This document shows positions 1 through 8,064 of a DNA stretch of 60,870 nt, one piece after another. The notes under the pieces are model-generated. The model had not been told where the DNA came from. It ran no database searches and was given only the letters and a program-made list of their open reading frames with translations. Made by a program: the position numbers and the translations under genes. The DNA comes from a virus, in IMG/VR virus record IMGVR_UViG_3300045119_000559, positions 1 to 60,870 of that record, one strand, 5' to 3'. Each line of letters opens with the position of its first letter. The first letter of the stretch is position 1.

Positions 1-1368
1 CTCGCGCAGATCACCGTGCGGCGGAGTGATCGCCAGAGGCGATCACTCTACACTGACAAGGGCCAGTTCATCGACTCGGACGGGCTGGTGGCGTCAGTGA
101 AGGCGAAGGGGGTGCTCAATCCCCTCATCGTGACGCGAGACTTCACCCTCGTCGCCGGCGAGCGCCGCCTCGAAGCATCGAAGCTCGCTGGTCGCACCGA
201 CGTTCCCGTACGGTTCATCGAGGACCTCGACGAAGCCGAAGCCAGGGAGGTGGAGCTTGAGGAGAACCTCAAGCGCACGGATTTGCCATGGCGCGACGAG
301 GTCGCGGCGATAGCGGAGTTGCACGCGCTGTACAAGAGCCGCAACCCCGCGCACACGCAAGCCGACACTTCTCGCCTCATCGGCTACGACAGCGTCGCCG
401 AGGCGCTACGTGTCGCCCGCGACCTCGACTCGCCGCGCATCGTCCATGCCAGCGGCATGCGGCAGGCATACAACGTGCTGTCGCGGATTGACGATCGCAA
501 AGCTGCCGACGCCGTCAACGACATAATCGACGGCGCAGCGGCGATATTCAGCGGGGCGGCTACACCTCCGCAACCAGAAGGCGCGGGCACCACAGCCCCG
601 CCCCAGGGGGGTACGGCGAGCCCAATCACCCACGCCGTACCCCCCGCCCGGCCCACGGCCACGGACTCCCCCGACATCATGCTCGGCGATTTCATCGAGT
701 GGTCGCGGACGTACAGCGGGCCGAGCTTCAACTTCATCCATTGCGACTTCCCCTACGGCATCGACCCGTTCAGCGGGCCGCAGGGGCGCATGGGTGCCAG
801 CACGGTGTACGCGGACACTCCAGACATATACGATGCCCTGATCCGCGCCCTGTGCTCCGCCCTGCCGCGCATCATGAGCCATAGCGCCCACCTGATGTTC
901 TGGCTCACCGCAGACATCGGCGTGCAGTGGCGGACGCTCGAAATGTTCCGAGCGCTCGCACCGTCGCTAACCTTCGCCATGAAGCCCCTCATCTGGCATA
1001 AGACCGACAACGTCGGGGTGCTCGCCGATCCGAAGCGCGGCCCACGGCATGTGTACGAGACAGCCTTGATCGCATCGCAGGAGGACAGGCTCATCGCCAA
1101 GGCGGTATCCGATGCATACGGCGCACCGACCGACAAATCCCACCACCCAAGCGCAAAGCCCGAGCCTGTGCTGCGCCACTTCATGCAGATGTTTATAGAT
1201 GATTGTTCGCTAGTGCTCGATCCTACATGCGGTGGCGGCAGTTCGCTTCGCGCGGCTGAAAGCCTAGGAGCGAGGAGGGTCTTTGGTATTGAAAGAGACC
1301 CTGAACACTACAATGCTGCGCAGAGCGCTATGCGGACGTTTAGGACCTTGCGGAGGGTAAGCAAGTGA
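1..1368 (+). CDS. ParB-like / DNA methyltransferase fusion (5' partial)
   Basis: The frame is open from base 1 (LAQIT precedes the first possible GTG at 16), so the true start lies outside the window. The first ~115 residues look like a ParB/Srx nuclease-like domain, with GERRLEASKLAG near residue 55. A Pro/Ala/Gly/Thr-rich linker follows. The second half is an amino-DNA methyltransferase: a DPPY-like motif (HCDFPYGI, residue ~247) precedes the SAM-binding motif (DPTCGGGSSLRAAE, residue ~407), which is the beta-class order. ParB-MTase fusions are common in phages and probably modify phage DNA against restriction. The stop overlaps the next GTG start (GTGA). From about base 1190 the base composition becomes visibly more AT-rich, continuing into the HNH gene. 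Confidence 0.85.
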   Translation, partial: LAQITVRRSDRQRRSLYTDKGQFIDSDGLVASVKAKGVLNPLIVTRDFTLVAGERRLEASKLAGRTDVPVRFIEDLDEAEAREVELEENLKRTDLPWRDEVAAIAELHALYKSRNPAHTQADTSRLIGYDSVAEALRVARDLDSPRIVHASGMRQAYNVLSRIDDRKAADAVNDIIDGAAAIFSGAATPPQPEGAGTTAPPQGGTASPITHAVPPARPTATDSPDIMLGDFIEWSRTYSGPSFNFIHCDFPYGIDPFSGPQGRMGASTVYADTPDIYDALIRALCSALPRIMSHSAHLMFWLTADIGVQWRTLEMFRALAPSLTFAMKPLIWHKTDNVGVLADPKRGPRHVYETALIASQEDRLIAKAVSDAYGAPTDKSHHPSAKPEPVLRHFMQMFIDDCSLVLDPTCGGGSSLRAAESLGARRVFGIERDPEHYNAAQSAMRTFRTLRRVSK

Positions 1369-1886
1369 GGAAAGCTGAGGGCAATTGCATCATCGAGGGC
1401 TGTACTTCTCCGAAGTACTCGCGAGGGTGGTGCAAAATGCATTACGGGCGTTGGTATAGACGAGGCGATCCACAAACACGCCTACACGCAGAAAAGAATG
1501 CTCATGTTGGTAAAACCTGCACAGTTGAGGGATGTACCAATCCACAACGATGGATTGGTTTGTGTAAGGTACATTATCACAGGCAACAACAATTCGGAAG
1601 ATTTCACACAATAAAACGTCTGGATGGAGAAGGCACAATAACAAGGAACGGGCACAAGCTTCTCCAGATCAACGGCAAGAAGCAGTTCGAGCATGTAATC
1701 CTTGCAGAGAAGGCTCTGGGAAAGAAACTCCCTCCCAAGGCTGTAATCCATCACATGAACGGTAAAGGCGACGACAATCACACTCCATTCAACTTGATTG
1801 TTTGTCCAGATCAAGCGTATCATATGCTGCTTCACAAGAGAACTCGCGAATATGAAGCCAGAGTTTTCTGGAGTCGCATAAAATGA
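1365..1886 (+). CDS. HNH homing-type endonuclease with two zinc fingers
   Basis: 173 aa. Two copies of a C-x4-C-x9-C-x2-H finger lie at residues 8-26 and 52-70, each followed by an aromatic/basic stretch. The C-terminal HNH core reads AVIHHMNGKGDDN (residues 126-138) with a later FNL and His153, as in phage HNH enzymes that cut and copy themselves into genomes. The GTG start overlaps the methyltransferase stop and the gene ends overlapping the kinase ATG. Codon and base use are more AT-rich than the neighbours, suggesting recent arrival. It may be a free-standing homing endonuclease; its target cannot be told from the sequence. Confidence 0.85.
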   Translation: MRKAEGNCIIEGCTSPKYSRGWCKMHYGRWYRRGDPQTRLHAEKNAHVGKTCTVEGCTNPQRWIGLCKVHYHRQQQFGRFHTIKRLDGEGTITRNGHKLLQINGKKQFEHVILAEKALGKKLPPKAVIHHMNGKGDDNHTPFNLIVCPDQAYHMLLHKRTREYEARVFWSRIK

Positions 1887-2431
1887 CCTCGCGCATCCTC
1901 ATCGGCCTTTGCGGCCTCGCCGGCAGCGGCAAGTCCACTGTCGCGGAGCATCTCACGCGCGTCCATGGGTTCAGCCGCATCCGTTTCGCGGGCGCCTTGA
2001 AGCGCATGCTCGCCGCAGCAGGTGTGACGCACGATATGCTCGACGGTAGCGCGAAGGAGGAGCCCTGTGCCCTGCTATGCAACCGCACCCCGCGCCACGC
2101 GATGCAAACCCTCGGCACCGAGTGGGGCCGCCAGTGCATCGGACAGGACTTCTGGATCGGGCTGTGGCGCGCGGAAGTGGAACGATGGCCCTCGATGCAC
2201 ATCGTGGCAGATGATGTACGGTTCCCGAACGAACTTGCCGCCGTCCGCGCCCTTGGCGGTCGCATCTGGCTCGTCAAACGCCCTGCGCTACGCGCTATGC
2301 CGCACGCGAGCGAGCAACTTGACTTCGGCACTTGTCCGCCCAACCTTACGCTGCACAACTACGGCAGCATCGACGACCTCCACACGAAGGTCGATGATAT
2401 CGCAGGGGCGATGCTGGCGCAAGCGCGATGA
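1883..2431 (+). CDS. deoxynucleoside monophosphate kinase
   Basis: 182 aa. A P-loop GLAGSGKST sits at residues 11-19. The body has features of T4 gp1-type dNMP kinases: RFAGALKRML after the P-loop, QTLGTEWGR in the middle, then VADDVRFPNE and IWLVKR. The family phosphorylates dNMPs to dNDPs for phage DNA synthesis in the cytoplasm. It lies between the HNH gene and a MazG-like gene, overlapping both by 4 nt, in a nucleotide-metabolism run that leads into DNA polymerase. No oddities seen. Confidence 0.88.
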   Translation: MTSRILIGLCGLAGSGKSTVAEHLTRVHGFSRIRFAGALKRMLAAAGVTHDMLDGSAKEEPCALLCNRTPRHAMQTLGTEWGRQCIGQDFWIGLWRAEVERWPSMHIVADDVRFPNELAAVRALGGRIWLVKRPALRAMPHASEQLDFGTCPPNLTLHNYGSIDDLHTKVDDIAGAMLAQAR

Positions 2432-2841
2432 CAGAGGAGTACCACGCAGTGGAAAAGATACGAGATCAAGCACACAGAGACGAAATCGAAGGGAAATCCA
2501 GCCTTTCATTTGATAGGCTTCGCGCCGTTAGCGCAGATCGCTGTAGAACAGGCTTCGGCCATACCTTAGACTCGTGGTCTGTCGCCGAGTGGGGCAACGC
2601 TGCCGCTGGTGAGTGCGGTGAAGCCTGCAACGTGGCGAAGAAGATACTTCGGTTCCGCGACGGCGTAGCGGGGAACAAGAAAACCAAGGAGGAATACATC
2701 GCAGACCTTGCCAGCGAAATCGCCGGTACGGTGATATATCTCGACTTGTGGGCCGCAAGCCAGGGTATTGACCTCGGCCAAGCCGTTATAGACGAGTTTA
2801 ACAAGAAGTCTATAGAAATCGGCTCGGATCGGCGACTATAG
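2428..2841 (+). CDS. MazG-like nucleotide pyrophosphohydrolase
   Basis: 137 aa, overlapping the kinase stop by 4 nt. The helix pair typical of all-alpha NTP pyrophosphatases is visible: AAGECGEACNVAKKI (ExxE) followed by SEIAGTVIYLDLWAASQGID and a C-terminal FNKKS. Family members hydrolyse NTPs or dNTPs to NMPs. In the second helix the acidic residue usually written ELAD is replaced by glycine (EIAG), so activity should not be assumed. Its position in the nucleotide operon supports a dNTP-pool role. Confidence 0.72.
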   Translation: MTEEYHAVEKIRDQAHRDEIEGKSSLSFDRLRAVSADRCRTGFGHTLDSWSVAEWGNAAAGECGEACNVAKKILRFRDGVAGNKKTKEEYIADLASEIAGTVIYLDLWAASQGIDLGQAVIDEFNKKSIEIGSDRRL

Positions 2842-2848
2842 CCCCGCG

Positions 2849-3967
2849 ATGCACACCCCCACCGCGCCCTTCGCCCACACCAGCGGCCCTCGCACCGCAG
2901 CGATCGCCATTGTCGGGGAGGCTTTCGGCGAGCAGGAGGATTTGGTCGGCCTCCCGTTCATCGGCAACGCTGGGCAGGAGCTAACGCGCCTGCTGGAGGA
3001 GGCCGGCATCGCGCGGAAGGACTGTTTCCTCACCAATACCTTCGCCCTGCGCCCCTACACCGACGGTGGCACCGGCGCCGATGGTAAGCCAATCCGCATC
3101 CCGACCAACGAGATCACCGCCCTCTGTGTGAGCAAGCGCGATGTACTATCCCTCGATGCTACCTACAGTGCCCCGGCCCTGCGTACAGGTAAGTACATCC
3201 GCCCCGAGTTCCTCCCCGAGGTGGATCGACTTCGCGTGGAACTGCGCACTGTACGCCCAAACCTCGTGCTGGCGCTCGGCGGCACGGCGCTCTGGGCACT
3301 GTGCGGCACAAGCGCTATCGGAACACTCCGTGGGACTGCGGTGCAGGCAACTCTCGGCGACTACACCGCTAAGGTCTTGCCTACCTACCACCCTTCTTAC
3401 CTGTTCAAAATGTGGTCATACCGTCCGATTGTCCTGGCGGATTTGATGAAGGCGGGCAGGGAGGCAAGGTTCCCCGAGATTCGGCGGCCGCGCCGGCGAG
3501 TGCTGGTATTCCCCACCGTTGCCGAAGTGCGCGAGTGGTTCGCCGAGCATATTCCATCGACGCAAATGCTCGCCGTGGACATCGAGACCGCACGCGGTCA
3601 GATCACCGAGATCGGCTTCGCCAACGCCCGGGATAATTGCATGGTCGTGACGCTCGTGCAGGAGGATGCGGCGGAGCCGAGCTACTACAGCGAAGATGAC
3701 GAGGCGGACGTTCGGCGCGCGATACAAGGCGCACTGTCTGCGCCTTGTCGCAAACTCTTTCAGAACGGCATCTACGATCTGTCGTACTTGCTGCGTGAAG
3801 GTTTCCACCCTCGCAATTGTAGCGAGGACACGATGCTCTTGCATCATTCGTACTACCCGGAGGTGATGAAGGGCCTCGGGTTCCTAGGGAGCATTTACAG
3901 TAGTGAGCCAGCGTGGAAGATGATGTCTCGTAAACCCAAGGTACAGGAGACGAAGCGAGATGAATGA
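2849..3967 (+). CDS. uracil-DNA glycosylase-like + N-terminal part of 3'-5' exonuclease (split DNA polymerase, part 1)
   Basis: 372 aa. Residues ~15-210 form a family-4/5-like uracil-DNA glycosylase domain: GEAFGEQED (23-31), LPFIGNAGQEL, LALGGTALWALCG and YHPSYLF. Residues ~225-372 start a DnaQ-like proofreading exonuclease, with ExoI DIET (~243) and ExoII FQNGIYDLSYLL (~304). The protein stops at EPAWKMM + basic tail, before ExoIII. The missing YxxxD motif (YNGLD) is at the start of the polymerase gene at 4396. In many phages UDG, exonuclease and polymerase are one protein, and 372 + 504 residues equals that usual size. Here a 428-bp insertion carrying another gene separates the halves. Confidence 0.85.
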   Translation: MHTPTAPFAHTSGPRTAAIAIVGEAFGEQEDLVGLPFIGNAGQELTRLLEEAGIARKDCFLTNTFALRPYTDGGTGADGKPIRIPTNEITALCVSKRDVLSLDATYSAPALRTGKYIRPEFLPEVDRLRVELRTVRPNLVLALGGTALWALCGTSAIGTLRGTAVQATLGDYTAKVLPTYHPSYLFKMWSYRPIVLADLMKAGREARFPEIRRPRRRVLVFPTVAEVREWFAEHIPSTQMLAVDIETARGQITEIGFANARDNCMVVTLVQEDAAEPSYYSEDDEADVRRAIQGALSAPCRKLFQNGIYDLSYLLREGFHPRNCSEDTMLLHHSYYPEVMKGLGFLGSIYSSEPAWKMMSRKPKVQETKRDE

Positions 3968-3976
3968 GGCCTTCGC

Positions 3977-4396
3977 ATGATCCGCGTTTACACAGCATCG
4001 AAGATCAGCACCGCGCCTGAGTGGCGCGACATCCATGCCACTCACCCCCATGTGCACTTCCACGCCCGGTGGCTCAAGCACAACCTCAAGGGCACGCCCG
4101 ACAGGGCAGACTTCGCATCGAAGTTCTGGCTGGAGGATGAGCGCGACGTTCACGACTGCGAGGCGCTCATCGTGTGGGCACGTGAGGGCGAGCACCTCCG
4201 TGGGGCGCTTGTCGAGGTCGGCATGGCCATCGCGTTTGGCAAACCAGTCATCGTCGTCGGCACGCATGCAGACTACAGCACCTGGCAGCATCATCCGCAG
4301 TGCCAACTGGCGCGCGATCTCGCGCATGCGCTGGAGTTGCTCGTGGCGCTGGACATCGCCAACGGCACGCACCAGGATCATGGGGCGCATCCCTGA
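3977..4396 (+). CDS. nucleoside 2-deoxyribosyltransferase-like protein
   Basis: 139 aa. It begins IRVYTASKIS, has HFHARW near residue 30, then DVHDCEALIVW and LRGALVEVGMAIAFGKPVIVVG, the Rossmann-like core and glutamate-bearing helix of the nucleoside 2-deoxyribosyltransferase-like family, which cleaves or exchanges bases on deoxynucleosides. Some members are only nucleotide-binding, so the reaction is uncertain. The gene lies exactly in the gap between the two parts of the split DNA polymerase, and its TGA overlaps the polymerase ATG (TGATG at 4394-4398). Confidence 0.72.
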   Translation: MIRVYTASKISTAPEWRDIHATHPHVHFHARWLKHNLKGTPDRADFASKFWLEDERDVHDCEALIVWAREGEHLRGALVEVGMAIAFGKPVIVVGTHADYSTWQHHPQCQLARDLAHALELLVALDIANGTHQDHGAHP

Positions 4397-5910
4397 TGCC
4401 CTACGTCTACACCGACGAGCTACAGCAGGGCATCCGGCACTTGTACAATGACCAATTGTACAACGGCCTCGACGCCTGCATAACGCTCGAGGTGTTCGAG
4501 GAGCTTTGCGGACTTAGCAACCGCCCCCCGCCGGTGTATGACTTCAGCCGGGCGCTCCAAGCGCCCGTGCTAGAGATGATGCTTCGCGGCTTCGCGGTGG
4601 ACGAGTATGAGCGCCAAGCAGGCCTGCGCCTGCTGCGCGAGCGCCGCACGGTTCTGAACAACGCGCTGCAGCTCATGGCCTACGCCGTATGGGACCGGCC
4701 CTTGAACCCACGCTCGCCGCCCGCTTTGCGGGCCTTCTTCTACGATACCATGCGGCTGCCTGTGCAGCATGCATCGACGAAAGGCGAACGCCGTGTTAGC
4801 ACAAATCGCGAATGCTTGGAGAAACTTGAGGTCTACTTGTATGCTCGACCCATCATCGCTACAATTCTTGCCGTACGAGACACTGACAAACAGATTGAAG
4901 ACTTTGAACAGTTGCTTGACCCTGATGGACGATTTAGAACTTCGTTCAACATCGCAGGGACGGAAACATGGCGCTTCTCTTCAAGCAAATCGCCAACTGG
5001 TACTGGCGGAAATATCCAGAACAAAACGCGCGATGACGATCCAGAATTCGGCAAACACGGAGAGCAGTCGTTACGGAAGCCCTTCATAGCCGACGCAGGG
5101 ATGAAGTTGTGCGAACTCGACCTTGAACAGGCCGAAAGTCGAGAGTGCGGCTTGATCTTCGGCACGCTCTTCGACGATTGGTCCTACCTCGACGCATGCG
5201 AGCAAGACGATCTTCACACCACCACGGCGCGTATGGTCTGGCCTGGCGTCATCACCGATCGCAAGTCTGCCGATCGGTCGTTCTACCGCAACTACACCTA
5301 CCGCGACATGTCGAAGCGCGGCGGGCATCTCACATCCTACATGGGCACTGCGTGGACCATGAGTCGTTCATTGAAAATCCCCCTTCGTACGGCAGAGGCA
5401 TTCCAACTTGCCTTCGCCACCGGGCCAAAGGCCGCCTTCCCTGCCTTCCCGCGCTGGTGGCGCCACTGTGCGCAGCAATTGCAGACGAAGCAGGAACTGT
5501 GCAACTCCTTCGGCGTCACGCGGCTTTTCTTCGGCAGGCCCAGCGACGACGCCACGCTCCGCGAGGCCGTAGCGTTCGGGCCGCAGAGCAGCACCGCGAT
5601 GCGGACGAACCTCGGCCTATGGCGCATCTGGCGCACCATGCACGATGCCGGAGTGCAGGTGCTGGCACAGAAGCACGACTCCGTGACATTCCAGTATCCC
5701 GAAGGGGCGGATGAAGCGGGCATCGTGAAGCGCGCCCGCGCATGCATGAGCACGCCACTGGCATGCGCCGGCCGCACATATGACGTTCCCACCGATGCGA
5801 AGGTCGGATGGAATTGGGGCGCGTACGGCCCGCGCAACCCGAATGGCATGCGCAAGTTCCGTGGCACCGATGACCGCCGCCGACTCGTCGGTATGGAGAG
5901 GCCTCTATGA
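4396..5910 (+). CDS. family A DNA polymerase (split DNA polymerase, part 2)
   Basis: 504 aa from the ATG overlapping the previous TGA; an in-frame ATG at 4300 lies inside the upstream gene and is rejected. Residues 22-26 (YNGLD) match ExoIII of the proofreading domain whose ExoI/II are in the gene at 2849. Polymerase motifs follow: motif A ELDLEQAESRECG, motif B RDMSKRGGHLTSYMG, motif C QKHDSVTF. It synthesises phage DNA. The stretch at about 4790-5110, over the approach to motif A, is visibly AT-richer with unlike codons, suggesting recombination or a homing co-conversion tract. It has no thumb/fingers deletions obvious by eye. Confidence 0.9.
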   Translation: MPYVYTDELQQGIRHLYNDQLYNGLDACITLEVFEELCGLSNRPPPVYDFSRALQAPVLEMMLRGFAVDEYERQAGLRLLRERRTVLNNALQLMAYAVWDRPLNPRSPPALRAFFYDTMRLPVQHASTKGERRVSTNRECLEKLEVYLYARPIIATILAVRDTDKQIEDFEQLLDPDGRFRTSFNIAGTETWRFSSSKSPTGTGGNIQNKTRDDDPEFGKHGEQSLRKPFIADAGMKLCELDLEQAESRECGLIFGTLFDDWSYLDACEQDDLHTTTARMVWPGVITDRKSADRSFYRNYTYRDMSKRGGHLTSYMGTAWTMSRSLKIPLRTAEAFQLAFATGPKAAFPAFPRWWRHCAQQLQTKQELCNSFGVTRLFFGRPSDDATLREAVAFGPQSSTAMRTNLGLWRIWRTMHDAGVQVLAQKHDSVTFQYPEGADEAGIVKRARACMSTPLACAGRTYDVPTDAKVGWNWGAYGPRNPNGMRKFRGTDDRRRLVGMERPL

Positions 5911-6266
5911 TGTGGCTGTTACGAACATTGTTCGGGGCACTAAGTTCTTCGGTGAATGCTGGCTTCGTCAACTCCATATCACCAACAGAGGCGAGACACG
6001 CACGACTAAAGTCCTTGCGAGATGAAACTCGAAAGTTCATATCTGAGATGAGAGAGCTACACGGAACTTCAGAATTTAGAATGTCAGAAATGGCGAAGCA
6101 ACATCAAGAAGAAACTTGCAGGCTCGTTGCCCGCATAGAATTTCTCGAGCAACTCAATGCTGCTCATCTTAAGGAGAAGATGGACGTTATCGAACTCATG
6201 AGGAAGATGTCGCACAGTGCCTTGGTAGGTGCGATAACTTCAGTCATAAACCGCCCGAGGCTGTAA
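5907..6266 (+). CDS. hypothetical protein, hydrophobic N-terminus plus coiled coil
   Basis: 119 aa. It starts at ATGATG overlapping the polymerase stop. The N-terminus (MMWLLRTLFGALSSSVNAGF) could be a membrane anchor. Residues ~27-105 are charged and heptad-like (RLKSLRDETRKFISEMREL and onward), suggesting a coiled coil. The gene is more AT-rich than its neighbours. No family is recognised; being between polymerase and a DUF3987-like ATPase it may belong to replication, but that is only context. Confidence 0.6.
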   Translation: MMWLLRTLFGALSSSVNAGFVNSISPTEARHARLKSLRDETRKFISEMRELHGTSEFRMSEMAKQHQEETCRLVARIEFLEQLNAAHLKEKMDVIELMRKMSHSALVGAITSVINRPRL

Positions 6267-6267
6267 T

Positions 6268-7440
6268 GTGGCTGCAGATTTCATCGACTCTTTCTTGGCG
6301 TACACCGATCAGGTGCCCTCGCCGTATATCTTCCGCCTCTGGGCGGGTATCGCCGGCGTGGCGGGCGCGCTGGAGCGCCGCGTCTGGGTCCGAGCGCTGC
6401 CGCAGCCGACGTTCGCGAACTTGTACGTCTTGCTCGTAGCCTCGCCGGGCATCGGCAAGGGCGTAATTGACGAGATCACCCATGTCTGGAAGCGCGCGAA
6501 GAAGTTGCACTTGGCACCCGACAGCGTCACCAGTGCTAGCCTCCTTGACGCCCTGCTCGATGCTCGTAGACTTATTGTCAAAGATGGAGTACCAGAGTTC
6601 GAGTACCATTCTCTTATCGTACCAAGCGAGGAATTTGGAGTTCTTGTTCCGGCACATGATCTTGAGTTCCTTTCCAGGCTTAACCGCATATTCACCAATC
6701 CCGAGGAGCTGCGTGTCCGCCGCAAGTACATCAAGGAGGAAATCCGCATCGTGCAGCCACAGCTAACGATATTGGCTGGAACCCAACCCGGTTACCTGGC
6801 GTCTCTGCTGCCCGAGGAGGCCTGGTCGATGGGTTTCACGCAGCGTATCCTGTTCATCCACGCGAGCAAGGGCGAGCACAAGACGCTATTCGCGCATGAG
6901 GAGCGCAGCGCCGAGTCCATCGGCGCGTGCATGCGACAACTGGCGGATATGAAGGGCGAAGTGCGATTTGCCCCTGTGGCGGCGAAGCGCATCGGCGAGT
7001 GGCACAACGCCGGAGGGCCGCCAAGGCCCTCCCATGTACGCCTAACGCACTACCTCAACCGCCGTACGCAGTTCATGCTCAAGTTGATGCTTGTGAGTTG
7101 CGCCAGCCGCCTCGACGGCGGCGAGGTCATCGAGTTCGACTATGAAAGGGCGCTCACTTGGCTGTTGGCCGCCGAGCATCACATGCCAGATGTGTTCCTG
7201 GAGATGGCCGGCAAGTCCGACGCCAATGTGCTGTCGGACCTCTCTTATTGGGGCTGGACCGTCTACACTCGGACGAAGTCTCCCATCCACGAGTCGCGCA
7301 TCCATGCCTTCCTCTCAACCCGCGTGCCGAGCGAGAAGGTGCCGCACATCTTCGCCCTGGCGATACGATCGGCGCTATGGGAGAATATCCCGGAGGGCAG
7401 CAAGACCTGGGTGCCACGAGCCAGAGAAACAGAGGCCTGA
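6268..7440 (+). CDS. DUF3987-like P-loop ATPase (replication-associated)
   Basis: 390 aa from GTG 6268; the ATG at 6266 is in another frame. A P-loop-like ASPGIGKGV is at residues ~58-66 with Gly in place of the usual Thr/Ser after Lys; IVPSEEFGVL could be the Walker B strand, and QPQLTILAGTQPGYL resembles the sensor region seen in DUF3987 proteins. Such proteins occur beside phage DNA polymerases and are thought to be helicase/primase-like ATPases. The window has no other DnaB-like helicase, so this could be the replicative one; that is inference. Confidence 0.65.
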   Translation: MAADFIDSFLAYTDQVPSPYIFRLWAGIAGVAGALERRVWVRALPQPTFANLYVLLVASPGIGKGVIDEITHVWKRAKKLHLAPDSVTSASLLDALLDARRLIVKDGVPEFEYHSLIVPSEEFGVLVPAHDLEFLSRLNRIFTNPEELRVRRKYIKEEIRIVQPQLTILAGTQPGYLASLLPEEAWSMGFTQRILFIHASKGEHKTLFAHEERSAESIGACMRQLADMKGEVRFAPVAAKRIGEWHNAGGPPRPSHVRLTHYLNRRTQFMLKLMLVSCASRLDGGEVIEFDYERALTWLLAAEHHMPDVFLEMAGKSDANVLSDLSYWGWTVYTRTKSPIHESRIHAFLSTRVPSEKVPHIFALAIRSALWENIPEGSKTWVPRARETEA

Positions 7441-7443
7441 CGC

Positions 7444-7566
7444 ATGCGCGATGAGCAGTCTGAACGCCTTATACGTGCTCTGGTAGAGATAGACAAAGGA
7501 CTTGGAGCAATTGCACTCGTGATGATGCTATGTACCTTCTTCCTTGTAGCCTGTGGTCACGGCTGA
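7444..7566 (+). CDS. small single-pass membrane protein (40 aa)
   Basis: A 40-codon frame beginning 3 nt after the ATPase stop. The first 18 residues are charged (RDEQSERLIRALVEIDKG), followed by one hydrophobic segment (IALVMMLCTFFLVACG). The LVAC near the C-terminus is not a usable lipobox because it follows, not precedes, a mature chain. It fits between flanking genes without overlap. Function unknown. Confidence 0.5.
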   Translation: MRDEQSERLIRALVEIDKGLGAIALVMMLCTFFLVACGHG

Positions 7567-7567
7567 T

Positions 7568-7795
7568 ATGAACCGCCTCCTCGCGAACTCTTACTTCCGC
7601 CCCGCCGGCACGGACCTCGTCCCGTGCAGCACCCTGCTGGCGAAGTACCGCCATTGGCGCTGGATTAACCGGGATAGGTCGCTCTGCGATAGGGTCCTCG
7701 CGCCCACACCGCCCGGCCACGACGCGCGGCCGGTGTGCCCTGAGTGCCACATCGCCCGCCGCTACATGCGCGCCAAGGCCGAGGCCTGCACATGA
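7568..7795 (+). CDS. small cysteine-containing protein
   Basis: 75 aa from ATG 7568 (an upstream in-frame GTG at 7553 overlaps the previous gene). A C-terminal pattern C-x(n)-CPECH followed by RRYMRAKAEA suggests a single zinc site, with CSTL and LCD earlier. Similar short zinc-ribbon-like proteins with basic tails are frequent in phage operons. Stop overlaps next ATG by 4 nt (ATGA). No function assigned. Confidence 0.55.
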   Translation: MNRLLANSYFRPAGTDLVPCSTLLAKYRHWRWINRDRSLCDRVLAPTPPGHDARPVCPECHIARRYMRAKAEACT

Positions 7796-8064
7796 GCGGC
7801 GCTGGTGCGCCGCAGGCGCTGGTCTACGCCTACACCGTACTGGCCTGCGAGCGCCGCAGGGCGCTGACGAGCGCGCAGAAGCTCGCCGACGGCACGGTGC
7901 GGCAGCTATTCACGGACTTGGGGTGGTTCGTCACGGTGCGGGCAGTTGCGCCGGCAACAGCCCCGGCGCTGTCCTTCGGCACCGGCACCGATGATCCGGG
8001 CTTCCGCGCCGGCATGATGATCGACCTTGTACTCAGACCCAGAAAGGACCAAGCAGATGGCTAA
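7792..8064 (+). CDS. hypothetical protein
   Basis: 90 aa, ATG overlapping the previous TGA. The sequence (VYAYTVLACERRRALTSAQK, later DLGWFVTVRAV) suggests a small mixed alpha/beta fold; no family is recognised. Its 3' end contains the ribosome-binding site of the downstream lysozyme gene and overlaps its start by 8 nt, so the two are translationally linked. Confidence 0.6.
   Translation: MSGAGAPQALVYAYTVLACERRRALTSAQKLADGTVRQLFTDLGWFVTVRAVAPATAPALSFGTGTDDPGFRAGMMIDLVLRPRKDQADG
8043..8056 (+). promoter_or_regulatory. ribosome-binding site of the endolysin
   Basis: AAAGGACCAAGCA followed by G and ATGGCT. The same 13 bases stand before the SSB-like gene at 60028. This choice sets the lysozyme start at 8057, not the in-frame upstream codon at 8027. 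Confidence 0.7.

Noticed and set aside
3968-4395. Intein or group I/II intron in the polymerase gene
   Set aside because: No intein start/end residues, no splice-type motifs; the inserted segment has its own normally started and stopped gene in another frame.
4300-4395. Earlier ATG for the polymerase gene
   Set aside because: Would overlap the deoxyribosyltransferase-like gene by 96 nt; the ATG at 4396 overlaps its stop in the usual way.
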